Positions 20,143 to 28,802 are shown, counted from the first letter of the stretch. The stretch is 64,000 nt of DNA from Methylobacter sp. (GCF_030680395.1 NZ_JAUXVR010000011.1:1-64000); one strand, 5' to 3'. The notes: generated by a model from the letters alone, not told the origin. A program made the numbers and translations.

Positions 20143-22515
20143 CTATTCACGCCCGCCAAAATCCATTTCAACTTTACCGTCGACCAGTTTCAGATTGGCT
20201 TCAAACTCCGTACCTTTGCCGGACTTAAAGCCTTTCAGTAGCCCCGTCTCGCCCTTGCCAAGTAGTTTTTTAGCCATCGCTACGGTAATTTTTTTATGTG
20301 CGACGGTTTTCCAGATCGTCATTTTACAGCCGTTGCGCCATTCGCTACAGCTGTAAGCTTTTACAGTTTCAATGATTTTTCCGTTGCATAAAGGGCAATC
20401 GGCAATGGCTTCTTTTACGACTGACCGCGGCCCCGATTCGGCTTTGACATAACCTGTTTCACCCTGTTTATTGAGGGTCAGCTGGGCGTTAAATACGTCA
20501 TCGTTCAGCTTGATCGCGTAACTGTGCAGGGTCCGGGTGTTTTGTAACAATTGGCAGACCATATCCCGAGTGACCGGTACGCCATACAGTTGTTTCCATA
20601 GCACAAACTGACAGCCGGCTTTCCAATCACTGCAACCGTAACCTTTTCTGCCTTCGATAACGGGGTGCCCGCACAACGGGCAATCGCCCAAACGGTTTTG
20701 GTCATAAAGCGGCTTGTCCGATTGATCTTTTATTTTTTGGGTAAATTGGATGATTTCGGCCATGAACCGGTCAGGGTCGTAAGCGTTGTGTTCTATTTTT
20801 TTGAGTTTGGCTTCCCATTCGCCGGTCATGGCCGCTGACTTTAGCCGATCATCGGCGATGATCGAAATCAAATGCCGCCCCGATTCGGTGCTGAGCAGAT
20901 TCTTCTTTTGCCGCTGGATATAGTTGCGCTTGATTAACACCTCGATAATCGAAGCCCGGGTTGCCGGAGTGCCAAGGCCTTTTTCTTTTAAGGCTTCTTT
21001 GAGTTGTTCGTCGTCGCAGGTCTTACCGGCCGATTCCATGATGCTCAGCAAACTCGCTTCGTTATAAGGCTTGGGCGGCGTGGTTTTGCCCTGATTTATC
21101 GACGGCTGCTGCGGACCGGTTTCGCCTTGCACAAAGTTGGGCAGTATTTTCAGGGTCTTATCGGACGGGCTTGGTGCATCGTTTTTGTACAATGCCTGCC
21201 AGCCGGGCGATTCGATAATCGTACCGGTGGTTTTGAATTTTACTGTGGGAGATTGCCCTTTTAGCAGGCCCTCTCCCAATGGGAGTGGGGGACAAACATC
21301 GCCCAAAACGGTGGTAATTTGTTTGATGCAAGGCGGATAAAACGCCGCAATAAACCGCTGGACTATCGCTTCATAAACTTTGGCTTCATGACCCGACAGT
21401 GAACCCGGCAAGGCGGTCGTGGGAATAATGGCATGGTGGTCGGTTACTTTAGCGTCATTGAATATGCGGCTGCTCAACGTCAGTTTATCGAGATTGAGCG
21501 GCTCAATCTGCTGCTCAAATTTAGCGCGTAATTTTGTCAACAAGGGCTTCATGCCCGGCTTCATGTCGTTGGTTAAGCAACGGCTGTCGGTACGCGGATA
21601 GGTGACGTGTTTTTTCTCGTATAACTGCTGAGCGCAACTTAAGGTTTGATCGGCAGTCAGGCCGTAGCGAATGCTCATGTCTTTTTGCAGATCGGTCAGA
21701 TCGTACAATAACGGCGGGCTGAGCGTTTCCTTCTTGCCCTTGACCTCGGTAATCCGAAAGTCCCGGCCCGAGATTTGGCTTAACAGGGTCTCCGCGTCCG
21801 CTTTGTGGTCGAAGCGCCCGCCGACATATTGAAAATCGGTATCCCGGTACAGGGTATGCAATTCCCAGAAATCCTTGGGTATAAAACTGCTGATGTCAGA
21901 ATCTTTTTGTACGATCAACGCCAGCACCGGCGTTTGCACCCTGCCTATCGTCCATAAGCCGCCTTGCTGACCGAACTTGAGAGTATACAGCCGCGTAGCA
22001 TTTAAGCCGACGATCCAGTCCGATTCGCTACGGCATTTGGCCGCGCGATAAAGGCCGTCGTAAGCATGCCCCTCCTGCAACCCGGCAAAGCCTTTGCGTA
22101 TCGCATCGTCGGTTAAGGAGCTGATCCACAAGCGTTTAAACGGTTTTTGCACGCATCCGGTCCAGGACAAGATGTACCTGAAAATCAACTCCCCTTCCCT
22201 TCCCGCATCGGTCGCGCAGATGATTTCGTCGGCTGCCTTGAATAAGTGTTTGATGGTGTTTAGCTGTTTTTGCGCCGAGGCATCGCCCCTGGCTTTTAGG
22301 CCGAATTGTTCGGGAATGATGGGCAGCGATTCCAAAGACCAGCGCTTCCATGATTTGTCATATTCATCCGGTTCCTTTAACTCGACCAGATGGCCGAACG
22401 CCCAGGTAATTTGATAGCCGTTACCCTCAAAATAACCGTCGCGTTTGTTGGTTATGTTCAGGCATTTGGCTATATCGCGGGCGACTGAGGGCTTTTCGGT
22501 CAGGATGACTTTCAT
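20143..22515 (-). CDS. topB: DNA topoisomerase III (type IA) with in-frame repeat insert
   Basis: 790 residues. The TOPRIM acidic residues are visible in VILTEKPS at the N-terminus and in DAGREGE (103-109). The catalytic tyrosine is Y306 in VTYPRTDSR. Two C-terminal zinc-ribbon-like modules with CPLC...CSxWxxGC follow, longer than E. coli TopB (653 aa). The enzyme relaxes and decatenates DNA through a 5'-phosphotyrosine intermediate. Residues about 406-424 (PPLPLGEG followed by LLKGQSPT) look foreign to the fold. They are encoded by a dispersed-repeat type sequence (21245-21300) of the CCCTCTCCC-AAT-GGGAG kind, read through in frame. A pair of REP palindromes lies upstream of the gene. Confidence 0.94.
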   Translation of the reverse strand: MKVILTEKPSVARDIAKCLNITNKRDGYFEGNGYQITWAFGHLVELKEPDEYDKSWKRWSLESLPIIPEQFGLKARGDASAQKQLNTIKHLFKAADEIICATDAGREGELIFRYILSWTGCVQKPFKRLWISSLTDDAIRKGFAGLQEGHAYDGLYRAAKCRSESDWIVGLNATRLYTLKFGQQGGLWTIGRVQTPVLALIVQKDSDISSFIPKDFWELHTLYRDTDFQYVGGRFDHKADAETLLSQISGRDFRITEVKGKKETLSPPLLYDLTDLQKDMSIRYGLTADQTLSCAQQLYEKKHVTYPRTDSRCLTNDMKPGMKPLLTKLRAKFEQQIEPLNLDKLTLSSRIFNDAKVTDHHAIIPTTALPGSLSGHEAKVYEAIVQRFIAAFYPPCIKQITTVLGDVCPPLPLGEGLLKGQSPTVKFKTTGTIIESPGWQALYKNDAPSPSDKTLKILPNFVQGETGPQQPSINQGKTTPPKPYNEASLLSIMESAGKTCDDEQLKEALKEKGLGTPATRASIIEVLIKRNYIQRQKKNLLSTESGRHLISIIADDRLKSAAMTGEWEAKLKKIEHNAYDPDRFMAEIIQFTQKIKDQSDKPLYDQNRLGDCPLCGHPVIEGRKGYGCSDWKAGCQFVLWKQLYGVPVTRDMVCQLLQNTRTLHSYAIKLNDDVFNAQLTLNKQGETGYVKAESGPRSVVKEAIADCPLCNGKIIETVKAYSCSEWRNGCKMTIWKTVAHKKITVAMAKKLLGKGETGLLKGFKSGKGTEFEANLKLVDGKVEMDFGGRE
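21245..21300. repeat. Palindromic repeat read in frame inside topB
   Basis: The core CCTCTCCCAATGGGAGTGG is a near-palindrome of a kind often dispersed between genes in proteobacteria. Here it adds roughly 20 residues to topoisomerase III without breaking the frame. No second copy was found in this window, so the repeat call rests on pattern and on the odd peptide. Confidence 0.5.
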
Positions 22516-22549
22516 GATGCTGATGACGCTCCGGCGTCACGTTTACTCT

Positions 22550-22682
22550 CGTTCCCACGCGCTGCGTGGGAACGCAGTGCCGGACGCGCTGCGTCCCGTA
22601 TTTGTACGATGTGCATTTTATATATTGACCATAACTCGCGGCGCAACGCACCTTAACTGCATTCCCACGCAGCGCGTGGGAA
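22550..22682. repeat. Two REP palindromes upstream of topB
   Basis: Unit 1 is at 22550-22574 (CGTTCCCACGC, GCT loop, GCGTGGGAACG) and is followed by a shorter GGACGC-GCT-GCGTCC hairpin. Unit 2 is at 22662-22682 (TTCCCACGC, AGC loop, GCGTGGGAA). The sequence before unit 2 (CGCGGCGCAACGCA, then AACTGCA) recurs before the REP at 36846, so a longer unit than the hairpin has spread. Confidence 0.88.
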
Positions 22683-22700
22683 CGAGAGCGTAAAGCCTCA

Positions 22701-24071
22701 TCATTTAATAATTTTATAACACGGCAAATATTTCTTGCCCGGTAATTTCATGCGCTGTTGCGCAACAAACGAGGCCAACAAGGAATCCATTAATGCCATG
22801 ATGTTTTCATCACCGTGAATTTCAAAATGCCCGTATTGCTCAATGGCGCGTATACCCTCGTCTTTTACGTTACCCGCTACGATACCGGAAAACGCGCGAC
22901 GCAGGTTGGCGGCGAGCTGGTGACTTTCCTGATTTTTATGCAAGGCCAAGCTTCTCATGTTGTCATGGGTGGGTATAAACGGCTGTTGAAACACATGGTC
23001 GACCTTAAGCAGCCAATTGAAATAATAGGCATCGCCTGTTTCTTTACGAAACTGGCGTACCTTCTGGATGCCTGCCTGCATTTCCCGAGCGACTTGCACG
23101 GGATTATCAATAATAATTTTGTAACGCTGTTGCGCGGATTTGCCCAAGGTGCCGGCAATGAACCGATCTATTTCATTGAAATAATCTTCTGAACTGTCCG
23201 GACCGGAAAATATCAGCGGAAACGGCATGTCTTTATTTTCAGGATGTAACAGGATACCCAGTATATACAGTATTTCCTCCGCCGTACCGACGCCGCCGGG
23301 GAACACCACAATGCCGTGCCCGGTACGCACAAAGGCTTCCAGGCGTTTTTCAATATCCGGCAGGATCACCAGATCATTGACGATAGGATTAGGCGATTCG
23401 GCCGCAATAATGCCGGGTTCGGTTATTCCTAAATACTGGCCGTCTTTTATCCGTTGCTTGGCATGACCGATGGCCGCCCCTTTCATCGGGCCTTTCATCG
23501 CCCCCGGTCCGCAGCCTGTGCAAATATCGAGACCGCGCAGCCCCATCTCGTGACCGACTGTCTTGCTGTAATCGTATTCCTTGCGGCTGATTGAATGTCC
23601 GCCCCAGCACACCACCAGGTTTGGAGTAGTCATCGGGCGCAGAATTTTGGCGTTGCGCAAGATATGAAATACGGCACTGCTGATGCCCTCCGAGGTGTTC
23701 AGGTCAAACATCGGATTACTGTTGATCTCGTCACTGACGTAGATAATGTCACGCAACACCGCAAACAAATGCTCATTGATGCCTTTAATCATCTTACCGT
23801 CAACAAAGGCATGCGCGGGGGCGGCCTTTACGTCCAGCTTAATACCCCGCTGCTCCTGGACTACGTGTATCTCAAAATCGGGATAGCGTTCCAGCAGCTC
23901 TTTGCCGTCATCTATCGTACTGCCGCAATTTAATACGGCAAGCGAGCAGTTGCGAAATAACAGGTACAACCCGCCTTGACTGGTATCAAGCAGTTTGGTT
24001 ACTTCGGCCTTGGACAATACATCCAGACGGCCTTCAGGGGTGATGCGTGCGTCAACTACTTGGTGTTCCAT
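22701..24071 (-). CDS. ppnN: Pyrimidine/purine nucleotide 5'-monophosphate nucleosidase, LOG family
   Basis: 456 residues from the ATG at 24071, close to the 454 of E. coli PpnN (YgdH), whose opening (disc: SPxGxxDxLSxxEV, LYxLFRNCSLAVLN) aligns with the start here. The frame extends to 24149, but AAGGAA sits six bases before 24071 and homology begins there. The LOG-family PGGVGTAEE nucleotide-binding motif is in the second half. Known members cleave the N-glycosidic bond of nucleoside monophosphates to a free base and ribose 5-phosphate and respond to (p)ppGpp in E. coli. It is a cytosolic housekeeping gene, transcribed away from the divergent lipoprotein gene at 24203. Confidence 0.93.
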   Translation of the reverse strand: MEHQVVDARITPEGRLDVLSKAEVTKLLDTSQGGLYLLFRNCSLAVLNCGSTIDDGKELLERYPDFEIHVVQEQRGIKLDVKAAPAHAFVDGKMIKGINEHLFAVLRDIIYVSDEINSNPMFDLNTSEGISSAVFHILRNAKILRPMTTPNLVVCWGGHSISRKEYDYSKTVGHEMGLRGLDICTGCGPGAMKGPMKGAAIGHAKQRIKDGQYLGITEPGIIAAESPNPIVNDLVILPDIEKRLEAFVRTGHGIVVFPGGVGTAEEILYILGILLHPENKDMPFPLIFSGPDSSEDYFNEIDRFIAGTLGKSAQQRYKIIIDNPVQVAREMQAGIQKVRQFRKETGDAYYFNWLLKVDHVFQQPFIPTHDNMRSLALHKNQESHQLAANLRRAFSGIVAGNVKDEGIRAIEQYGHFEIHGDENIMALMDSLLASFVAQQRMKLPGKKYLPCYKIIK

Positions 24072-24202
24072 GATGTTCCTTTTAGTTATGTCAGCGTGAT
24101 TACCGGCTGTATTTAGCGGTAAACACAACAGTGTCGATTCATTCGGCATTCAGCGATCTACAGGTATTCTTTAGCTCGGGTTAACTATCAGGGGCTATAA
24201 AA

Positions 24203-24580
24203 ATGAATTCGATCGCTAAAAAAATGCTGCTCATCGGTTTTGCGCTGCTGTCCAGCGCCTGTGCCCATCATCCACAGCAATATTCGTATTATCCCGGTAA
24301 CACCGCTTATAGCAGCGGATATACCATTATGCACAGAAACTATTATGGCGAAAGACCGGATCACTATGATAATGGCTATCGGCAAGGTAATGCCTATTTT
24401 TCACATCCTCACCGTCGCGAACAACACAGTGTTAAACCCCGCTGGAGCAATAATCGCCCGGAATCCGGGCACCGACATGACAGAGGCGATGATCATCGTT
24501 TTAACTCCGGAAATAATCGCCGACATAACGAGGACGACCACAATCATCGCGATAATTTCAACCGTAGGAACCGCGATTAA
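24203..24580 (+). CDS. Small His/Arg/Asn-rich lipoprotein of unknown function
   Basis: 125 residues. The N-terminus is a lipoprotein signal peptide (MNSIAKKMLLIGFALLSSAC) with lipobox LSSAC, so the mature protein starts at Cys20 and is membrane-anchored. The rest is low-complexity: Tyr-rich after the anchor, then His, Arg, Asn and Asp (about 16 His in the last 80 residues). No family is recognised. The histidines could bind metal, but that is inference. It is divergent from ppnN, with about 130 bp for both promoters. Confidence 0.72.
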   Translation: MNSIAKKMLLIGFALLSSACAHHPQQYSYYPGNTAYSSGYTIMHRNYYGERPDHYDNGYRQGNAYFSHPHRREQHSVKPRWSNNRPESGHRHDRGDDHRFNSGNNRRHNEDDHNHRDNFNRRNRD

Positions 24581-24681
24581 CTGTTTAGCAATCAATAAAT
24601 GTCCCTGTTAAGTTCAGGGCCTTTATCCCTATGGGAAACACTACCCTTAAATTATCAATGGCTATACTGGGAATTAGCCTC

Positions 24682-24687
24682 TATAAT
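24682..24687 (+). promoter_or_regulatory. Candidate -10 box for the cold-shock gene
   Basis: A perfect TATAAT lies about 160 bases before the csp start codon; no good -35 hexamer is seen at standard distance. A leader of about 150 bases would fit the long structured leaders of csp mRNAs. The call rests only on the hexamer and this spacing. Confidence 0.35.
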
Positions 24688-24846
24688 GCAACGCTTAGTA
24701 GACAGCACTTCGCACAAACGCGGGGCTTCTACTTAAGTTTTTCATGTTATTCAGCACTTTTCAGAAATTCCATTCGCTTTTCTCCTTAAAATTGCCCGGC
24801 ATGATTTGCAATCAAACATTTTCATTGATTTATATAGGTAATTTAT

Positions 24847-25053
24847 ATGGCAACAGGTACTGTTAAGTGGTTTAACGAGTCCAAAGGTTTTGGTTTTATT
24901 TCGCCTAGCGATGGTAGCGCAGACGTGTTTGTACACTTTTCTGCAATCGCAAGCGACGGCGGTTACCGCACATTGGCTGAAGGCCAAGCAGTTAAGTACG
25001 ATGTAGAATCAGGCCCTAAAGGCCCACAAGCATCACAAGTAAGCGCAGCTTAA
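24847..25053 (+). CDS. Cold-shock domain protein (CspA family)
   Basis: 68 residues, a single cold-shock OB-fold with RNP1-like KGFGFIS (about 14-20) and RNP2-like VFVHFSAI (about 28-35). Members bind single-stranded RNA/DNA and melt mRNA structure. Length and sequence are typical. The long leader and a downstream GC hairpin suggest a monocistronic message, although an RNA-binding RRM gene follows 110 bp later. Whether it is cold-induced cannot be read from the sequence. Confidence 0.96.
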   Translation: MATGTVKWFNESKGFGFISPSDGSADVFVHFSAIASDGGYRTLAEGQAVKYDVESGPKGPQASQVSAA

Positions 25054-25077
25054 AACCCGCCTTACTGTCCAACACCC

Positions 25078-25105
25078 AACCCCGCCTTCGATAATTCGCG
25101 GGGTT
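25078..25105 (+). terminator. GC-rich hairpin after csp
   Basis: Perfect 8-bp stem AACCCCGC / GCGGGGTT with a 12-base loop, 25 bases after the csp stop. There is no U-tract after the stem, so it may be a weak terminator or a 3' stabilising hairpin. Confidence 0.5.
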
Positions 25106-25162
25106 GTGGCATAACCGGATCATCCGGCCAATCAACTCACCCCCTAATTTAGGACATGTCTT

Positions 25163-25429
25163 TTGAAACGAATTTTTGTAGGAAACTTACCTAGCGAAGC
25201 CACTGAAGAAACTGTACAGGCTTTATTTTCTGAATACGGCAAAGTCCGCTCCATTCAGCTCGTTTCCGATATCTTTAGCGGAAAATGCCGGGGCTTCGGC
25301 TTTATCGGAATGGAAGGCCACGAAGCAAGAGCCGCGATAGCCGCGCTGGACGGCAATCTATATTGCGGAAAACCTTTAAAAGTTAAATTTGAAGATACGA
25401 CTGCCGGTAAAAATGGCAGACGCCATTAA
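25163..25429 (+). CDS. RNA-binding protein with single RRM domain
   Basis: 88 residues covering one RRM: RNP2 is IFVGNL (4-9) and RNP1 is CRGFGFI (about 44-50, preceded by SGK). This resembles the small RRM proteins of cyanobacteria and proteobacteria, which bind RNA and are often cold-related; the neighbouring csp gene agrees with that. The start is TTG at 25163. The nearby ATG at 25156 is out of frame and a stop lies in frame at 25145, so TTG is the only reasonable start; AGGA lies about nine bases upstream. The C-terminal tail is short and basic (KNGRRH). Confidence 0.9.
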   Translation: MKRIFVGNLPSEATEETVQALFSEYGKVRSIQLVSDIFSGKCRGFGFIGMEGHEARAAIAALDGNLYCGKPLKVKFEDTTAGKNGRRH

Positions 25430-25611
25430 AATATTAGCAGCTCAAGCTCCACTATCCCCTGATTATTCAACTGCCTTAGCCGCACCGCGGCAACAGGTAA
25501 TGGTCACAAGCTGATTGTCTAAATCATTCCGTCCAACGGGCTGATTTTATGGATTTATACCCTCCGCAAAGATAGACAGCAGCAAGGCGCGTGAATATAG
25601 CCGAGCTATCT

Positions 25612-25635
25612 GGGCGACCTGCTTATCGGTCGCCC
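25612..25635. other. Perfect 8-bp hairpin
   Basis: GGGCGACC / GGTCGCCC with an eight-base loop. No U-tract follows on either strand. Function is unknown; it could end the transcript of the RRM gene. Confidence 0.4.
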
Positions 25636-26111
25636 CCAATTCCGGACAATAGCAGCATTCCCGCTTCCACTTAAGAACATCACTGTCTTGCATTTTGCAG
25701 GTTTTCTTAAGGCCTCATCGCGACTCTTGTTACAACCTCGCCTGTTTCTGTTATTGAATAGACCCCGCTTTATAAAAATATTTATTTAAATCAATGGTCA
25801 AGCACTTTTTCCGGGCCATAAATTCCCCCGGTTGGCTGAATGGTTAAGTCCCTTTATATTTCAATAAATAAAGCTTGACAACAATTTTACAACATAGCCT
25901 TTTCCACAAGCGTATTCAATACCTGTTTGTTTCAGCAAGCTGAGCACCAAACCTCACTCAACACATAAAAAAGCATTAATAAAAACAGGTTTACTTAAGC
26001 TAACCTATTGATAGTTAAACGCATGATTACACGTATTCATACACTGACTACAATCTGACCGATTTAACAAAAAAGCTTAAGAAGTGAATAGTTAGGGCGT
26101 TTGTTTTCAGT

Positions 26112-26146
26112 TTACCCACAGAGTTATCCACAGAAAATGTGGATAA
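26112..26146. promoter_or_regulatory. Cluster of three DnaA-box-like 9-mers
   Basis: TTACCCACA (26112-26120), consensus TTATCCACA (26124-26132) and its inverse TGTGGATAA (26138-26146) occur in 35 bases. The last two form an inverted pair around a five-base spacer. They sit in AT-rich non-coding DNA. They could be DnaA titration or regulatory sites or part of a replication origin. None of the usual origin neighbours (dnaA, dnaN, mnmG, parAB) is in the window, so no origin is claimed. Confidence 0.5.
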
Positions 26147-26272
26147 CCTTGAGCTGTAAAAGAGTATTGATTTTTTACCGGTTTATGCACCAATAAATAT
26201 CAAAAAAACGTTGTGACAGCCAGAGAGTAAGCTTTTTGCTCACCCTGACTGATTGGAGATCTGCCAGCGTCC

Positions 26273-26635
26273 TTATTCCTGTTTATCATTTACCAAATCG
26301 TAAGTGATGTCAGGATTAAATCCCATGGGCCAGTAAATAAGCGCGGCAGGTGGCCAGAATATTGAAACGGGTCGAAATTTTGTCCTCAATCTACCTTCTT
26401 TAACAACCTGACCGCCTTTTTCTAAACGATAAGGAATGCCTCCTTCCGGCGGCACACCCGCCGCAGTCCAGAAAAACGGCTTGGTGGTTACCTTGCCATC
26501 GGCCTTGATGTCTACCGGCTGCGGCCTTTTGTAGACATACAGATCAGTGCCGGGCGGCACTTTGAACGTACCTGTGGTGGTACAGCCTGCGACCAAAATC
26601 AGTAAAGCCAAGGCTAAACACATTTTTCTTATCAT
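26273..26635 (-). CDS. Small lipoprotein at the end of the aryl polyene operon
   Basis: 120 residues. A signal peptide of about 17 residues ends in the lipobox LVAGC, so a lipid anchor at Cys18 is predicted. The mature part has short hydrophobic stretches (VSIFWPPAALIYWP) but no family I recognise. It follows apeR by 26 bases on the same strand and is probably the last gene of the operon. A role in placing or retaining the pigment in the outer membrane is only inference. Confidence 0.7.
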   Translation of the reverse strand: MIRKMCLALALLILVAGCTTTGTFKVPPGTDLYVYKRPQPVDIKADGKVTTKPFFWTAAGVPPEGGIPYRLEKGGQVVKEGRLRTKFRPVSIFWPPAALIYWPMGFNPDITYDLVNDKQE

Positions 26636-26661
26636 TGTAGTGCTCCAGGTTGAGTGGGATA

Positions 26662-27891
26662 TCAGCTATCCCAGCGCTTAAAAATCAATGAGGTATTGAT
26701 ACCCCCGAAAGCAAAATTGTTACTCATCACATAGTCGCAATCGAGCTTGCGGATATCCTCTTTAATATAGTCCAGCTTGGCGCATTCAGGGTCAATATTG
26801 TCAAGATTGGCAGTGGCATGAAACCAGCCTTCATTCATCATATTGACCGTCACCCAAGCCTCCAGCGCGCCGCAAGCGCCGAGAGTATGGCCGGTAAAGC
26901 TTTTCAGCGCACTGATCGGCGTTTTATCGCCGAATACCGCCGCGGTTGCATGGCTTTCGGCCACATCGCCGTGACTTGTTGCCGTGCCATGCGCGCTGAT
27001 GTAACCGATGGCGGATGCTTCCAGCCCGGCATCCTGCAAGGCCAGACGCATCGCAATCTGCATGCAGTCGCTGTTAGGCTGGGTGACATGCAGACCGTCC
27101 GAATTGGTGCCGAAACCTACCAATTCGGCATGAATATGAGCGCCGCGCGCCAAGGCATGTTCCAGCTCTTCCAGTATCAAGGTGCCTGCACCTTCGCCGA
27201 TGACCAAACCATCCCGGTCACGATCAAACGGCCGGGGACTTTTATCCGGCGTCTCATTACGAAGGCTGGTTGCAAATAAGGTATCGAAGACGGCGGACTG
27301 GATGGCCGATAGTTCTTCAGCACCGCCCGCCACCATCAGTTTTTGCTGACCGAATTTTATTGCCTCATAACCATAGCCTATGCCCTGACTGCCTGAGGTA
27401 CAAGCACTTGAGGTTGTGTAAACCCTGCCGTTTATGCCAAAAAAAAGACTGATATTGACCGGTGCGGTATGGCTCATCATCCTGATGTACGAGGTAGCAT
27501 TCAAGCCGCCGGTAGCATGATTAATCAGCATATTGCCGAACTCGGCGATGGCGTCAGGACTGCCCGACGAACTGCCGTAGGCGACCCCCATCTGCCCACT
27601 TTTAAGGCAATCGTCATGCAGCAAACCGGCGTCGCTCAATGCCAACTCCGTTGCATAAGTCGCCATTAAGGCAATGCGCCCCATGCAGCGAACCTGTTTG
27701 CGCGAATAATGTTCAGGCCGGGTGAAATCGGCGGGCGCGCCCAAGCGGGTATTCAAGCCTTGGTACTTGTCCCAGTCCTGCATTGTTTGAATGCCGGTAG
27801 ACTTGTTTTTAAGGCGTTCGGCAACTTGCTGCCAATCGTTGCCTATCGGTGAAATCCCGGCCATGCCGGTCACTACCACGCGCTTTAACAT
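26662..27891 (-). CDS. apeR: Beta-ketoacyl-ACP synthase of aryl polyene synthesis (ApeR type)
   Basis: 409 residues, FabF-like thiolase fold. The catalytic triad is visible: Cys164 in SSACTSGS, His in SAHGTATSHGD and His in KSFTGHTLGA. It carries out Claisen condensation of malonyl-ACP with the growing chain. In the characterised E. coli/Xenorhabdus APE system ApeR is the second, self-standing ketosynthase next to ApeO. The start overlaps the apeQ stop by seven bases, showing translational coupling. It is the last enzyme gene of the operon. Confidence 0.9.
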   Translation of the reverse strand: MLKRVVVTGMAGISPIGNDWQQVAERLKNKSTGIQTMQDWDKYQGLNTRLGAPADFTRPEHYSRKQVRCMGRIALMATYATELALSDAGLLHDDCLKSGQMGVAYGSSSGSPDAIAEFGNMLINHATGGLNATSYIRMMSHTAPVNISLFFGINGRVYTTSSACTSGSQGIGYGYEAIKFGQQKLMVAGGAEELSAIQSAVFDTLFATSLRNETPDKSPRPFDRDRDGLVIGEGAGTLILEELEHALARGAHIHAELVGFGTNSDGLHVTQPNSDCMQIAMRLALQDAGLEASAIGYISAHGTATSHGDVAESHATAAVFGDKTPISALKSFTGHTLGACGALEAWVTVNMMNEGWFHATANLDNIDPECAKLDYIKEDIRKLDCDYVMSNNFAFGGINTSLIFKRWDS

Positions 27892-28610
27892 AAGCCACCA
27901 TTGACTGAAATAACCTGCCGGGTAACGTAGGCGGCATCCTCGGACATTAAAAAAGCCACGACAGCCGCCACTTCTTTAGGGCTGCCGACTCTGCGCGCCG
28001 GAATCATTTTTTTGATTTCCTCCAGCGGTAATTCGCTGACCATTTCCGTATCGATAAGGCCCGGAGCCACGCAATTGACGGTGATGTCGCGTTTTGCCAA
28101 CTCCAAAGCCAGTGCCTTGGTCGCGCCGATAATACCGGCTTTTGCCGCACTGTAATTGACTTGACCGCGGTTACCCATCAAGCCGGAAACCGAAGATAAA
28201 GTGACGATACGCCCAGGCTTGCGCCGTCTGACCATCGGCATCACCACCGGCTGCAAGACATTGTAAAAGCCGTCGAGATTGCTGTGAATCACACTGTCCC
28301 ACTGTTCGCCGGTCAGCGATGGAAAGGCATTATCGGCAGTAATACCGGCATTGCACACCACCCCGTAATAAGCGCCGTGGTTTTCAATATCTTGATTGAT
28401 TTGTTCGCTGCATTGCGCGCGGTCGGCAATGTCGAATTGTAAAATCCGGGCCAAACGGCCCAGCTGCTCGATTTCGGCAGCGACTTCCTCGGCCTGCGTT
28501 CGCCGGCTGCGGCAATGGATGACCAGATCGAAGCCCTGTTTAGCCAGATATAATGCAATCGCTTTACCAATGCCCCGACTGGAGCCGGTCACTAAAACAG
28601 TTTTATTCAT
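27885..28610 (-). CDS. apeQ: 3-ketoacyl-ACP reductase of aryl polyene synthesis (ApeQ, FabG-like SDR)
   Basis: 241 residues, short-chain dehydrogenase. The NADP(H) motif is TGSSRGIG (8-15), and the catalytic Ser-Tyr-Lys lies in SSVSGLMG...YSAAK. It reduces the 3-keto group after each condensation so that the dehydratase can form the conjugated polyene. It is coupled to apeR downstream by a seven-base overlap. Upstream, the junction to apeP is opened by a 160-bp repeat island flanked by 13-bp direct repeats (28617 and 28790), which looks like an insertion into a once compact junction. Confidence 0.92.
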   Translation of the reverse strand: MNKTVLVTGSSRGIGKAIALYLAKQGFDLVIHCRSRRTQAEEVAAEIEQLGRLARILQFDIADRAQCSEQINQDIENHGAYYGVVCNAGITADNAFPSLTGEQWDSVIHSNLDGFYNVLQPVVMPMVRRRKPGRIVTLSSVSGLMGNRGQVNYSAAKAGIIGATKALALELAKRDITVNCVAPGLIDTEMVSELPLEEIKKMIPARRVGSPKEVAAVVAFLMSEDAAYVTRQVISVNGGLC

Positions 28611-28616
28611 ATTGTG

Positions 28617-28802
28617 CTCATGTGTTGTTTCAATACTTCATCGCGCGTTCCCACGCGTTGCGTTCATCTTTAATTCCGGCAGTCCTTTACCTGGCGTTAG
28701 GCGGAAAACAGGCCACTATCCAGATCTTCCAGATTTTAAAAACCTGGAAGGTCTAACCCGCAACGTTTTCGACAGACGAAATATACTGTCTCATGTGTTG
28801 TT
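28617..28802. repeat. Repeat island between apeP and apeQ flanked by 13-bp direct repeats
   Basis: The exact 13-mer CTCATGTGTTGTT occurs at 28617-28629 and 28790-28802. Between them lie a REP half-site (GTTCCCACGCG, 28646) and a palindrome (28723-28753) with arms CTTCCAG and CTGGAAG around A/T-rich DNA, whose relative is at 47131-47163. The right repeat covers the apeP stop codon. No gene lies inside. Confidence 0.75.

Larger units (their letters stand above)
25430..26272. other. 843-bp gene-free AT-rich stretch with hairpin and DnaA-type boxes
   Basis: No ORF with coding character. It holds a GGGCGACC/GGTCGCCC hairpin (25612-25635), long A/T-rich tracts (about 25740-26100), one TTTTCCACA near-box (25900-25908) and a compact group of DnaA-type 9-mers (26112-26146). 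It lies downstream of the RRM gene and downstream of the convergent aryl polyene operon, so it is flanked by gene ends, not promoters. Confidence 0.6.

Noticed and set aside
22701-24149. Longer PpnN reading frame from 24149
   Set aside because: The first 26 residues have no counterpart in the family, and the ribosome site precedes 24071.
25430-26272. Calling the region a chromosomal replication origin
   Set aside because: Only three to four boxes and none of the usual neighbours; origin status cannot be shown from the window.
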